Assembly (NCBI GenBank): GCA_025963385.1
Contig: JAOPUT010000386.1
Span: 1 to 32,498 of the forward strand
From: Mycobacterium sp.
GTDB lineage: Bacteria; Actinomycetota; Actinomycetes; Mycobacteriales; Mycobacteriaceae
Length of the DNA stretch: 32,498 bases
Reading direction: 5' to 3'
This document shows, piece after piece, positions 15,016-22,532 of the stretch. A program made the position numbers and the translations under genes. Position 1 is the stretch's first letter; the number at the start of each line of letters is the position of its first letter. Under the pieces are notes generated by a model. It saw only the letters and a list, made by a program, of their open reading frames with translations. It was not told the origin of the DNA and did not search any database.

Positions 15016-16785
15016 TCACCTCACACCGCGGATCAACCGTCCCGGTCGCGCGCCAGTGTCGACGCCGTGGCGCCGGGTCACCACCCCGCTGACCACCGTC
15101 GCGTCGTACCCCCTCGCCCCCTGGATCAGGCGGCGTCCGCCTGCTGGCAGGTCGTACGCCATTCGAGGGACGTCCAGCTGCAGCGCGTCCATGTCGATCA
15201 CGTTGACGTCGGCCTTCTTGCCGACGGCCAGCACTCCGCGGTCGCCGAGGCCGAACAGCGTGGCCGTGTCCAGAGTCTGCTTGCGCACCATGTGCTCGAG
15301 GGAGAACCGCGGCCCGCGGCTGCGGTCGCGGGCCCAGTGCGTCAGCAGGTAGGTCGGGTACGACGCGTCGCAGATGAGACCGCAGTGCGCACCGCCGTCG
15401 GACAGACCGGAGACCGCCGCGGGGTGCGAGATCATGTCGTAGATCGCATCGTGGTTGCCCTCGGCGTAGTTGAAGAACGGCATCATCAGCATCGCCGTCG
15501 CGCCGCCCTCCAGCATCAGGTCGTACAGCGTGGCCAGCGGGTCGCCACCGCGCTCCTGCGCGATCGCCGCCACCGTGCGATCGGGGGTCGGCTCGTAGTC
15601 CGGCGGGTTCCCGATGGCGTACAGGTTGTGCAGACCGTGCTGGATCATCGCGAACATCGCGTCGAATTGCACCGCGGGGTCAACGGGCAGGTCCGCTTCG
15701 CCGAGGATCGTTGCGCGCACGCCGGGTTCGGCAAGCCGTTCGGCGAGTTCGTCGCGTGACAGTTCGGCCTTGAGCTTTCGGAACGTGGGCCGATGATCGA
15801 ACGCGTGATAGCCGGGGAAGCCGAACAGCATGCCGAACGGCCGGGCCGCGAACTGCGCGTACACCGGGATGCCGTTGGCCACCGCCTCCCCCGCGAGGTC
15901 GAGTTGCTTGCGCCACAGATCCGGCGCGGACTGAGTCTGGATCATGGTGAACGACACGGTCCGCTGCGTCTCGTCCGCCAGTCGGGTCATCCAATCGAGT
16001 TCGCGGATCGCCGCGGCGTCGTCCTCCCCGATGGCGCCGGCAGGAGCGAGCTCGAAGACGGCCTGGCCGCCCGCGGCCATCGCCCGGCCGAGGCCGAACA
16101 GTTCGCGCTCGGCGGCGTACGTCCCGGGTACCGGCTCCCCGTCGAGCGCGCGGTGGCCCTCCGTGCGCGACGTCGAGAACCCCAGCGCGCCTGCCTCGAC
16201 CGCCTCGCGGACGATGCGGGCCATGGCCGCGATGTCGTCGTCATCGGCGTCCTCGTTGCGCGCACCGCGCTCGCCCATCGCGTAGCCGCGCACCGCGCCA
16301 TGTGCCACTTGAGTGCCGAAATCGACTGCGAGATGGCGCTTCTCGATGGCGTCGAGGTATTCGGGGAAGCTCTCCCACTGCCAGGTGATGCCCTCGGCCA
16401 ACGCTGAACCGGGAATGTCCTCGACGCCCTCCATGAGCTCGATGAGCCATTGCTCGCGCCCCGGCCGCACCGGCGCGAATCCCACGCCGCAATTGCCACT
16501 CACCACCGTCGTCACACCGTGCAGACTCGACGGCTCCAGCGTCTCGTCCCAGCTGACCTGGCCGTCGTAGTGCGTGTGGACGTCGACGAATCCGGGAGTG
16601 ACGACACGGCCCGTCGCGTCGATGGTCCGTTCGGCGACACCGTCGAGTCCGGCGTCGTCGCCCTCGCGCCGTCGCACCTCGACGATGCGCCCGTCCTTGA
16701 CGCCGATGTCCGCGCGGTACCGCTTGTCGCCGGTGCCGTCGACGACGGTCCCCCCGGTGATCGTCAGGTCATACATGGCATTCAT
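15016..16785 (-). CDS. N-acyl-D-amino-acid deacylase-like amidohydrolase
   Basis: A 589-residue metal-dependent hydrolase of the D-aminoacylase/amidohydrolase_3 type. It begins YDLTITGGTVVDGTG, followed by TPGFVDVHTHYDGQ with the HxH metal ligands near residue 75, and the group signature VSGNCGVGFAPVRPG near 105. Later come GFSTSRTEGH, the LSDGGAHCG metal Asp region near 470, and the closing barrel strand KKADVNVIDMDAL. Known members hydrolyse N-acyl-D-amino acids; mycobacterial homologues (for example M. tuberculosis Rv2913c) are annotated only by similarity. ATG 16785 has GGAG 5 bases upstream; an in-frame ATG at 16776 is possible. It diverges from the transporter gene across 90 bp. Confidence 0.9.
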   Translation of the reverse strand: MNAMYDLTITGGTVVDGTGDKRYRADIGVKDGRIVEVRRREGDDAGLDGVAERTIDATGRVVTPGFVDVHTHYDGQVSWDETLEPSSLHGVTTVVSGNCGVGFAPVRPGREQWLIELMEGVEDIPGSALAEGITWQWESFPEYLDAIEKRHLAVDFGTQVAHGAVRGYAMGERGARNEDADDDDIAAMARIVREAVEAGALGFSTSRTEGHRALDGEPVPGTYAAERELFGLGRAMAAGGQAVFELAPAGAIGEDDAAAIRELDWMTRLADETQRTVSFTMIQTQSAPDLWRKQLDLAGEAVANGIPVYAQFAARPFGMLFGFPGYHAFDHRPTFRKLKAELSRDELAERLAEPGVRATILGEADLPVDPAVQFDAMFAMIQHGLHNLYAIGNPPDYEPTPDRTVAAIAQERGGDPLATLYDLMLEGGATAMLMMPFFNYAEGNHDAIYDMISHPAAVSGLSDGGAHCGLICDASYPTYLLTHWARDRSRGPRFSLEHMVRKQTLDTATLFGLGDRGVLAVGKKADVNVIDMDALQLDVPRMAYDLPAGGRRLIQGARGYDATVVSGVVTRRHGVDTGARPGRLIRGVR

Positions 16786-16875
16786 CACTACTCCGCGCGG
16801 GCGATCCGCGGGCTCGAACTGCACAGCCGTCGAGCACGGTGCGGCGATACTGGGGGCAATGACTCGGAACACCTC

Positions 16876-17772
16876 GTGCTGATAGGACTAGTGGCGGCCC
16901 TTCTCGCCTGTTTCGGCTACGGCACGGCATCGGTCCTGCAGGCGTATGGCGCGCGCAGTGCTGCCGCCGCCGACGCTGCCGACGGCAAGACGGATTCGGC
17001 GACCGCGGGTGGCGCCCCGTCGCTCGGCGCCACCATCCGTGCAGCGCTGACCCCGGCGTTCCTCGCCGGGATGGCGCTCGATGCCGTGGGCTTCGTGGGC
17101 AGCGTGGTGTCGGCGCGGCTGATCCCGCTGTTCCTGTCGCAGACGATCATGAGCGCCAACCTCGTCGTGACGGCCGTGCTGGGCGTCATCGTGCTCGGGG
17201 TGCGCCTGCGGCCACGTGACTGGGCGGCGATCGCGACCGTCGTGGTGTCGCTGTGCGTGCTGGGGTTCACCTCGGGCCACATCGGCGAGGACACCACGGG
17301 GCCCGCGGTGCACTGGGGCGTGCTGGCGTTCTCGATCGTCACCGCCGTCGCCGGGATCGGCCTGCTGCGAATGCTCGGTGCCCGCGGTGCCGTGGCCGCC
17401 GGTCTGGTCGCGGGTGTCCTGTTCGGAGCGATGGCGGTCGCGGTGCGGGTCGTCGACGGAGTGGACCCGCTCAAGCCCGCGGTGTTGCTCGCCGACCCAG
17501 CGGCGTGGGCCGTGGCCGTCGCCGGGGTCGGCGGGTTCTATCTGTTCACCGTTGCGCTGCAGATCGGTTCGGTCACCGGCGCGTCTGCGGCGCTCGTCGT
17601 CGGGGAAACCGTGGTGCCCGGCATCACGGGTGTGGTGCTGCTCGGTGACACCTCGGCGCCAGGGCTGGGCTGGCTGGTGGTGGTGGCCTTCATCGGCGCC
17701 GTGTCGGGTGCGGTGGCGGTGGCATTGTTCGGCGCGGCCGAGAACGCGCCGACCCCCGAACCGAGTCGTTGA
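16876..17772 (+). CDS. DMT-like multispan membrane protein
   Basis: A 298-residue membrane protein with about nine hydrophobic helices. The N-terminus LIGLVAALLACFGYGTASVLQAYGA is typical of actinobacterial EamA-related proteins. A polar loop rich in Ala, Asp and Gly follows (residues 30-50), then helices around FLAGMALDAVGFVGSVVSA, IIVLGVRLRPRDW and LVVGETVVPGITGVVLLGD, resembling the second half of DMT transporters. Substrate unknown. The start is placed at GTG 16876, since no ATG is in frame; GTG 16891 is an alternative. The ATG at 16860 is in another frame and stops after seven codons. A GATACT at 16846 could serve as -10 element. Confidence 0.82.
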   Translation: MLIGLVAALLACFGYGTASVLQAYGARSAAAADAADGKTDSATAGGAPSLGATIRAALTPAFLAGMALDAVGFVGSVVSARLIPLFLSQTIMSANLVVTAVLGVIVLGVRLRPRDWAAIATVVVSLCVLGFTSGHIGEDTTGPAVHWGVLAFSIVTAVAGIGLLRMLGARGAVAAGLVAGVLFGAMAVAVRVVDGVDPLKPAVLLADPAAWAVAVAGVGGFYLFTVALQIGSVTGASAALVVGETVVPGITGVVLLGDTSAPGLGWLVVVAFIGAVSGAVAVALFGAAENAPTPEPSR

Positions 17773-17798
17773 TCTCCAGCGCGGATCTCTCGCGCGAC

Positions 17799-17841
17799 TT
17801 GTGTGCAATTACGCGCGGTGAGCGCGCGTTTCTGCACACAA
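17799..17841. repeat. Long two-part palindrome (hairpin) after the DMT-like gene
   Basis: TTGTGTGCA (17799-17807) pairs with TGCACACAA (17833-17841), and inside it ACGCGC (17811-17816) pairs with GCGCGT (17824-17829) around a 7-base loop. The arms start 27 bp after the transporter stop. It may act as a terminator, although there is no U-run, or may be a copy of a dispersed intergenic palindrome; one window cannot decide. Confidence 0.65.
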
Positions 17842-17888
17842 ATCGCCGCGACGCGTCCGTACGGCGCCTGCAACTCGTTCCAATTGAC

Positions 17889-17913
17889 GTTTCCGTCGAA
17901 AGGCGTCGGGTAC
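17889..17913 (+). promoter_or_regulatory. SigF-like promoter upstream of the 17943 operon
   Basis: GTTT at 17889-17892, a 15-base spacer, then GGGTAC at 17908-17913. This fits the mycobacterial SigF consensus GTTT-N15-17-GGGTA. The expected start point near 17920 gives a short leader containing AAGGAGG (17929-17935) before ATG 17943. Confidence 0.7.
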
Positions 17914-17942
17914 TCCTTGCCCAAGGACAAGGAGGTCTCGAA

Positions 17943-18515
17943 ATGCCCGTTTGGGGATGGATTCTCATCGCAGCGATAATCGTGGTCGCGGTGGTGGCGG
18001 TGATCGTCGCTGGTTCACGCAGCAATCGAAAACGCACCGACGCTTTGAAGCAAAGGTTTGGCCCCGAGTACGAACGCACGGTTGCCGAAACAGGTGACCA
18101 GATCGCCGCGGAGAAGGAACTCTCCGCGCGTGAGCACCTGCACGACAAACTCGAGATCGTGCCGTTGAGCGCGGAGTCACACGGCAACTACGCACACTCG
18201 TGGAGGGTCGTACAGACGGCCTTCGTCGACGACCCGAAGGGCGCGTTGGCGGACGCGGACCTGCTCGTCACGCGGGTCATGTCCGAACGCGGCTACCCGG
18301 TCGACGACTTCGACCGACGCGCCGCCGACATCTCCGTCGACCATCCGACGGTGGTCGAGAACTACCGTGCCGCCCACGGCATCTACCTGTCACAGGACGC
18401 GGGCGCCGTCGACACCGAGGCGCAGCGGCAGGCGTTCGTGCACTACCGCGTGCTGTTCGCCAAGCTGCTCGAAACCCATGAGGACACCGACAATTCACAG
18501 GAGGCACACGCATGA
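17943..18515 (+). CDS. Membrane-anchored protein of unknown function, first gene of a SigF-like unit
   Basis: A 190-residue protein with one N-terminal membrane helix (residues about 4-25, WGWILIAAIIVVAVVAVIVAG) and a soluble remainder. From about residue 85 it has a domain of pattern W-x2-VQ-x2-FVDDP-x5-AD-x-LV-x2-V, then an Arg/Asp helix and a closing FVHYRVLFAKLLE. The next gene product carries the same domain without the membrane helix. ATG 17943 has a near-perfect AAGGAGG 7 bases upstream. The gene overlaps the following one by ATGA. I recall such proteins annotated only as hypothetical or secreted in mycobacteria. The SigF-like promoter points to a stress or stationary-phase role, by inference. 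Confidence 0.85.
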   Translation: MPVWGWILIAAIIVVAVVAVIVAGSRSNRKRTDALKQRFGPEYERTVAETGDQIAAEKELSAREHLHDKLEIVPLSAESHGNYAHSWRVVQTAFVDDPKGALADADLLVTRVMSERGYPVDDFDRRAADISVDHPTVVENYRAAHGIYLSQDAGAVDTEAQRQAFVHYRVLFAKLLETHEDTDNSQEAHA

Positions 18516-19099
18516 CCACGCAGCCGCACTTCACCGACGCCAACGGATCCACCGGCGACCGGGATCAGTACCCGGCCGACTCACGCACGGCGCCAACACA
18601 ACCCACCGACCGCGACGAGTACACCGACGTTCCGGCGAGCGCGCCGCGCGAGGATCTGCGCCAGGCCGAACCGGAACAACCCCGTGCTACCGAGCGCGAC
18701 GAGTACACCGACGTCCCGGCGAGCGCGCCACCCGCCGCACCGCGCGAGGATTTGGCGCAGTCCGAACAGACACCTGGCGCGGTGCCTCAATCATCGGTGC
18801 CTCAATCATCGGTGCCTCAATCATCGACGGCGGAGTCACTATTCGCTTCTAACGAGCTGACCGGACTGCGTTCGCGCTGGAATGACGTGCAGGCCGGCTT
18901 CGTCGACGACCCACGAAAGTGCGTGCAGACCGCCGACGGGCTGGTCTCGGACGTCGTGCAGCAGCTGACGGACGGCTTCTCGCATGCCCGCTCGCAACTG
19001 GAGGAGCAGTGGGCCCGTGGTGAGGACGTGTCGACCGAGGACCTCCGGCTGGCACTCAAGCGGTACCGGGACTTCTTCGACCGCCTGCTGGCGGTCTGA
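18512..19099 (+). CDS. Soluble protein with disordered repeat-rich N-terminus, paralogous domain to its neighbour
   Basis: A 195-residue protein. Residues 1-110 look disordered: rich in Pro, Asp, Glu and Gln, with RDEYTDVPASAP occurring twice (about residues 33 and 62), a partial second repeat PREDL, and three tandem VPQSS units. Residues about 112-195 form a helical domain with WNDVQAGFVDDP, then VQTADGLVSDVV, and the closing LKRYRDFFDRLLAV. This aligns with the C-terminal domain of the preceding membrane protein (same W-VQ-FVDDP-AD-LV pattern and FF/LL end). The ATGA overlap couples their translation, so they may form a hetero-complex at the membrane. Function unknown. A strong hairpin follows 17 bp after the stop. 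Confidence 0.85.
   Translation: MTTQPHFTDANGSTGDRDQYPADSRTAPTQPTDRDEYTDVPASAPREDLRQAEPEQPRATERDEYTDVPASAPPAAPREDLAQSEQTPGAVPQSSVPQSSVPQSSTAESLFASNELTGLRSRWNDVQAGFVDDPRKCVQTADGLVSDVVQQLTDGFSHARSQLEEQWARGEDVSTEDLRLALKRYRDFFDRLLAV
18781..18825 (+). repeat. Three perfect 15-bp tandem repeats in a coding region
   Basis: GGTGCCTCAATCATC occurs three times back to back with no mismatch. It encodes VPQSS-type units in the disordered linker. The unit is a multiple of three, so slippage would change linker length without shifting the frame. Confidence 0.95.
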
Positions 19100-19116
19100 C
19101 CGCCCCCAGTGAGACC

Positions 19117-19147
19117 GCGGCCGCCGATCCCGCCGATCGGCGGCCGC
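19117..19147. terminator. Bidirectional GC-rich hairpin between convergent genes
   Basis: GCGGCCGCCGATC (19117-19129) and GATCGGCGGCCGC (19135-19147) form a perfect 13-bp stem with a 5-base loop. It lies between the stops of two convergent genes (19099 and 19202), the expected place for a shared terminator. There is no U-run, which is usual for mycobacterial hairpin terminators. Confidence 0.75.
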
Positions 19148-19201
19148 CCCCGACCTCGGCGACGACTTCCTTCGATCGGATGCTCACGCGTCACAGGAAC
19201 G

Positions 19202-19789
19202 TCAGGTATTGCGCGTCGCCCATCCGCCGTCGTTGTCGACGAGGGTGCGAAGATCCCGGTCCCACGCGCGGTAGCGCAGGCGGTCGAGTCCGCGCCGCAG
19301 GACGGCCAATGCACACAGACCCGCGGCCAGCGCGGCGAGCCAGACGACCGCTCCCGCGCCGACGGAGTCCGCACGGGCATCCGAGTCGTTCCGCGGCGGC
19401 GACGTCGCCTTGCCTTCGTCGGTCACCCAGATGCGGACGTGGTCGCCGGACTTTACGGCATGGTCCATCCGGATGAGCTTGTCGTGAGTCTCGTTGCGGC
19501 TGAACCACTGCACGTGCGCGGAGTAGGCCGCGCCGGGGCCCTGCGCGGTGGGCCTGCCGGCCTCGAGGGCAACGGCTTCGACAAGGTGCCGGGTCGCGGT
19601 CTCCTTGGCGAACGCCGCCGAAGACGTGGTGTAGACGCTCTGCGCGACATCTACGGCTGGGTGGACGGCGAATGCCAGCAGGACGATGCACGCGACGACG
19701 GCGTAGGCCTCGATCCGGTCGACGGTGCGAACGATGGGACCGCGTCGCAGCGCTCCCCGTAACCACCACCGGCGCGTGCCCGCGGTCAC
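19202..19789 (-). CDS. Rv1733c-like two-helix membrane protein
   Basis: A 195-residue membrane protein similar in layout to M. tuberculosis Rv1733c. It has a short basic N-terminus followed by GPIVRTVDRIEAYAVVACIV, which opens the first membrane helix. An extracytoplasmic domain follows with TRHLVEAVALEAG, HVQWFS and SGDHVRIWVTDEG. A second helix (VVWLAALAAGLCALAVLRRG) precedes a cytoplasmic tail with WDRDLRTLVDNDGG. Rv1733c belongs to the dormancy (DosR) regulon but its function is unknown. Start uncertain: GTG 19789 is chosen because the longer GTG 19918 would run into the PHO-box-like repeats of the divergent phosphatase gene. Confidence 0.8.
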   Translation of the reverse strand: MTAGTRRWWLRGALRRGPIVRTVDRIEAYAVVACIVLLAFAVHPAVDVAQSVYTTSSAAFAKETATRHLVEAVALEAGRPTAQGPGAAYSAHVQWFSRNETHDKLIRMDHAVKSGDHVRIWVTDEGKATSPPRNDSDARADSVGAGAVVWLAALAAGLCALAVLRRGLDRLRYRAWDRDLRTLVDNDGGWATRNT

Positions 19790-19912
19790 CGAGATTCGCC
19801 CGTCGACCGAGGATCGATTGTTACGCGCATGTTTCCATGGTGGTCCTCGATTTGTCGTCCCACCAAGTCCGGACGGGGCGAGATCGGTCACACGCGCGAT
19901 TCGGCGGGGGAT

Positions 19913-19945
19913 GTTCACCGGCGGTTCAGCGGCGGTTCAGTGGCT
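19913..19945 (+). promoter_or_regulatory. PHO-box-like array: three 11-bp GTTCA direct repeats
   Basis: GTTCACCGGCG (19913-19923), GTTCAGCGGCG (19924-19934) and GTTCAGTGGCT (19935-19945) are contiguous and in phase. Eleven-base direct repeats with a GTTCA core are the usual binding units of PhoB/PhoP-type response regulators in actinobacteria. They end 22 bp before the phosphatase start, which fits activation at phosphate limitation. The rest of 19790-19967 shows no other clear element. Confidence 0.65.
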
Positions 19946-19967
19946 CAGGAGCACAGCATGAACGAGT

Positions 19968-21692
19968 GTGGGCCACCATTCAGAGGTGGAAGCCAACCGT
20001 CTGAACCCCGAAGGGGACATCCCCGACACGGGCATCCCCGGGGCGCTGGCCGCCGACATGACCATGGCCGAGCAGTGGGACTGGCACCGGTCCTATCTGC
20101 GCAGGCACCCGGTGTCACGCCGCAACTTCCTGTCGGGTTCGGCCGCGGCGGCGGCGGTCGCCGTGCTCGGCCAGGCGCCGTTCGGCGCCCGCGCCTACGC
20201 CACGGACTCCCCGCTCACCGTCGCCAACCGCCGGGTGGGATACGGCGCCGACGCCCCCAGCCAGCTGCGCTTCGCCGCACAGCTGTCCCGTGGACCGATG
20301 AACACCAAGGTCTACCTCGATCACGGGCCCACCCCACAGCTTGGCGCGTCGACCGAGGCGGAGGTTCGCCATCTGATCACCCAGATCCCGGACAGCCGCG
20401 GCGGAGTCCTGGCCGCCGAGCAGTTCTACGCGCACGTCCCGGTCGATCACCTGGCCGGACACGCCCCGCACTTCTACCAGTGGCGCACCGAGGACGGTTT
20501 CGTCAGCGACGTCCGCTCGGCCTTCACCGCGATGCCGTCCCTGCGTGAGTCCCTGACACCCTTCCGGTTCACGATGATCGGCGACCAGGGCACCGACGAC
20601 ACCCCCGTGCTGCCGCCCGGTCTGCCCGCCGGCATCTACGACGACGGCTACTACGCCGACGACGATGATCCAACGGTGCCCCATACGGCCAACGTGCTGA
20701 ACCAGATCATCGCCGCACATCCGGACTTTCACGTGCTCGCCGGTGACATCGCCTACGCCGACCCGAGCGGCGCAGGCAAGAAACCGACCTTCGTGCCGTC
20801 GAGGGACGACCCGCCGAGCGGCTTCGACAAGTTCAACCCGTTCGTCTGGGACGTCTACCTCGGGTCGATCGAAGCCAGCGCCTCGACCACGCCGTGGATG
20901 TTCGCGACCGGCAACCACGACATGGAAGCGGCCTACCCGGTGCACGGCTATGGCGGCCACCTGGCGCGGATGGACTTCCCCGGCAACGGTCCGGCCGGGT
21001 GCCCATCCGTCTACTCGTTCACCTACGGCAACGTTGCCGTGCTGTCGCTGGACGCCAACGACGTCAGCTACGAGATCAGGGCCAACACCGGATATTCGGG
21101 CGGCACGCAAACCACCTGGGTGGAAAGGACATTGGCCTCGCACCGCGCCGATCCCGCCATCGACTTCATCGTGTGCTTCTTCCACCACTGCGCCTACTCG
21201 ACGACGTATCAGCACGCCAGCGACGGAGGTGTACGGGCCGCCTGGACCGCCCTGTTCGATCGCCATCGGGTCGATCTGGTGCTGCAGGGACACAACCACG
21301 TCTTCGAGCGCACCGACCCCATCCGCGCGGGCGCTCCGACCACCGTAGCCGCCGACAACGGGATCGTGTACCCCGACACCGACGGCACCGTCTATTACAC
21401 GGTGGGGTGCGGCGGCCGGCCGCGCTACCAGTTCCAGCACGGCGAAGCCGAGAGCTACCGCGGCCACGAAATCGCCGACACGTACGTTCCCAACAGTTAC
21501 GTCTGGGCGTCCGAGACCGGCGTCAAGCAGAACGAGGCGGTTGCGTGGTCACGCGTGCGGTTCGCGAACTACGCCTTTCTGCGGGTCGACGTGCGACCGG
21601 GCACCCTGGTCAGCGAGATGGACGTGACCGCCGTCGACGAATACGGCCGCGAGTTCGACAAGCTCACCTACCGAAGGCCGGTCCGTAGTTGA
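19968..21692 (+). CDS. Tat-exported purple-acid-phosphatase-like metallophosphoesterase
   Basis: A 574-residue secreted phosphoesterase. After a roughly 48-residue leader comes a twin-arginine signal, SRRNFLSGS with Arg51-Arg52, then an Ala-rich h-region and a likely ARAYA cut. The region that follows (about 85-180) would be the Fn3-like PAP N-terminal domain. The dinuclear metal motifs are all present: GDQG (Asp206), GDIAYAD (Asp260, Tyr263), GNHD (Asn316, His317), the FHH pair (His406/407) and GHNH (His442, His444) followed by VFERT. Tyr263 is the residue that gives purple acid phosphatases their colour. Start is GTG 19968 or GTG 19986; neither has a clear ribosome site. Upstream PHO-box-like repeats suggest phosphate-starvation control. 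Confidence 0.9.
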   Translation: MGHHSEVEANRLNPEGDIPDTGIPGALAADMTMAEQWDWHRSYLRRHPVSRRNFLSGSAAAAAVAVLGQAPFGARAYATDSPLTVANRRVGYGADAPSQLRFAAQLSRGPMNTKVYLDHGPTPQLGASTEAEVRHLITQIPDSRGGVLAAEQFYAHVPVDHLAGHAPHFYQWRTEDGFVSDVRSAFTAMPSLRESLTPFRFTMIGDQGTDDTPVLPPGLPAGIYDDGYYADDDDPTVPHTANVLNQIIAAHPDFHVLAGDIAYADPSGAGKKPTFVPSRDDPPSGFDKFNPFVWDVYLGSIEASASTTPWMFATGNHDMEAAYPVHGYGGHLARMDFPGNGPAGCPSVYSFTYGNVAVLSLDANDVSYEIRANTGYSGGTQTTWVERTLASHRADPAIDFIVCFFHHCAYSTTYQHASDGGVRAAWTALFDRHRVDLVLQGHNHVFERTDPIRAGAPTTVAADNGIVYPDTDGTVYYTVGCGGRPRYQFQHGEAESYRGHEIADTYVPNSYVWASETGVKQNEAVAWSRVRFANYAFLRVDVRPGTLVSEMDVTAVDEYGREFDKLTYRRPVRS

Positions 21693-21788
21693 TTCACGAG
21701 GTTTCGCGGCACGGGGTGTGCTGGACTGGGTAAACCCTCTCCTGGCGACCGAACGAATGGTGGTCGTCCTCGACCGAAGGAGACCGCC

Positions 21789-22532
21789 TTGTTGGGGCTG
21801 CCCGACGAAGTTCGCGCCTGCCTGTTCGATCTCGACGGCGTACTGACCGATACGGCCAGCGTGCATCGGAAGGCGTGGAAGGAGATGTTCGACGAGTTCC
21901 TCCAACGGTGGTCGAAGCGTTCGGACGCGCGGTTCGTGCCGTTCGACGACGACGCCGACTACTCGTCCTACGTCGACGGCAAGACGCGAGCGGACGGTGT
22001 GCGGTCCTTCCTCGACAGCCGCGGTATCTCCCTGCCCGAGGGCGATCCCGACGACGACACCGACACCGAGACCGTCAACGGCTTGGGCAACCGCAAGAAC
22101 GACGCGTTCCTGAAGAGCGTCCACAGGGACGGCGTCAAGGTCTTCGACGGGTCCCGTCGCTACCTCCAGGCCTGTGCCGACGCAGGGCTCCGCATCGCCG
22201 TGGTCTCGTCGTCGGCCAACACCCGGGAAGTGCTCGAGTCGACGGGGCTCGATCAGTACGTCGAACAGCGCGTCGACGGTGTCACGATGCGCGAGGAGCA
22301 CATCGCGGGCAAGCCTGCACCCGATTCCTACCTGGCAGCCGCCAAGCGACTCGGGGTGAAGGCCGGCGAGGCGGCGGTGTTCGAGGACGCCCTGTCGGGT
22401 GTCGAGGCCGGCCACGGCGGTCACTTCGGCGTGGTGGTGGGCGTCGACAGGGTCGGCCATGCCGACGCACTGCGCGAGCACGGCGCCGACGTCGTCGTGA
22501 GCGACCTCGCCGATCTGCTCGGTGACCGATGA
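21789..22532 (+). CDS. Beta-phosphoglucomutase-like HAD hydrolase
   Basis: A 247-residue HAD-superfamily protein of the beta-phosphoglucomutase group, which interconverts beta-glucose 1-phosphate and glucose 6-phosphate. Motif I is [13 protein letters not shown] with nucleophile Asp14 and acid/base Asp16, motif [14 protein letters not shown], motif III Lys in [12 protein letters not shown], and motif [15 protein letters not shown] helical cap with an acidic insert ([13 protein letters not shown]) lies near residue 85. TTG 21789 is the start: AAGGAG lies 6 bases upstream and no ATG is available. It overlaps the GH65 phosphorylase gene by ATGA. Together they would turn an alpha-glucoside plus phosphate into glucose and glucose 6-phosphate. 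The gene order equals M. tuberculosis Rv3400-Rv3401. Confidence 0.93.
   Translation: MLGLPDEVRACLFDLDGVLTDTASVHRKAWKEMFDEFLQRWSKRSDARFVPFDDDADYSSYVDGKTRADGVRSFLDSRGISLPEGDPDDDTDTETVNGLGNRKNDAFLKSVHRDGVKVFDGSRRYLQACADAGLRIAVVSSSANTREVLESTGLDQYVEQRVDGVTMREEHIAGKPAPDSYLAAAKRLGVKAGEAAVFEDALSGVEAGHGGHFGVVVGVDRVGHADALREHGADVVVSDLADLLGDR

Noticed and set aside
19850..19880. DosR-box-like GGACTT...GGGAC on the minus strand upstream of the Rv1733c-like gene
   Set aside because: Only about half of the palindromic consensus matches and the symmetry is missing, so a dormancy-regulon site is not supported.
19958..20548. ATG 19958 with a well-placed AGGAG, opening a long frame over the phosphatase gene
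   Set aside because: The frame gives an Arg/His/Gly-rich sequence typical of an off-frame reading of GC-rich DNA; the phosphatase motifs are all in the frame of GTG 19968.
21700..21732. GGTTT and GGGTA upstream of the beta-phosphoglucomutase gene as a SigF promoter
   Set aside because: The spacer is 23 bases, outside the 15-17 allowed for SigF promoters.
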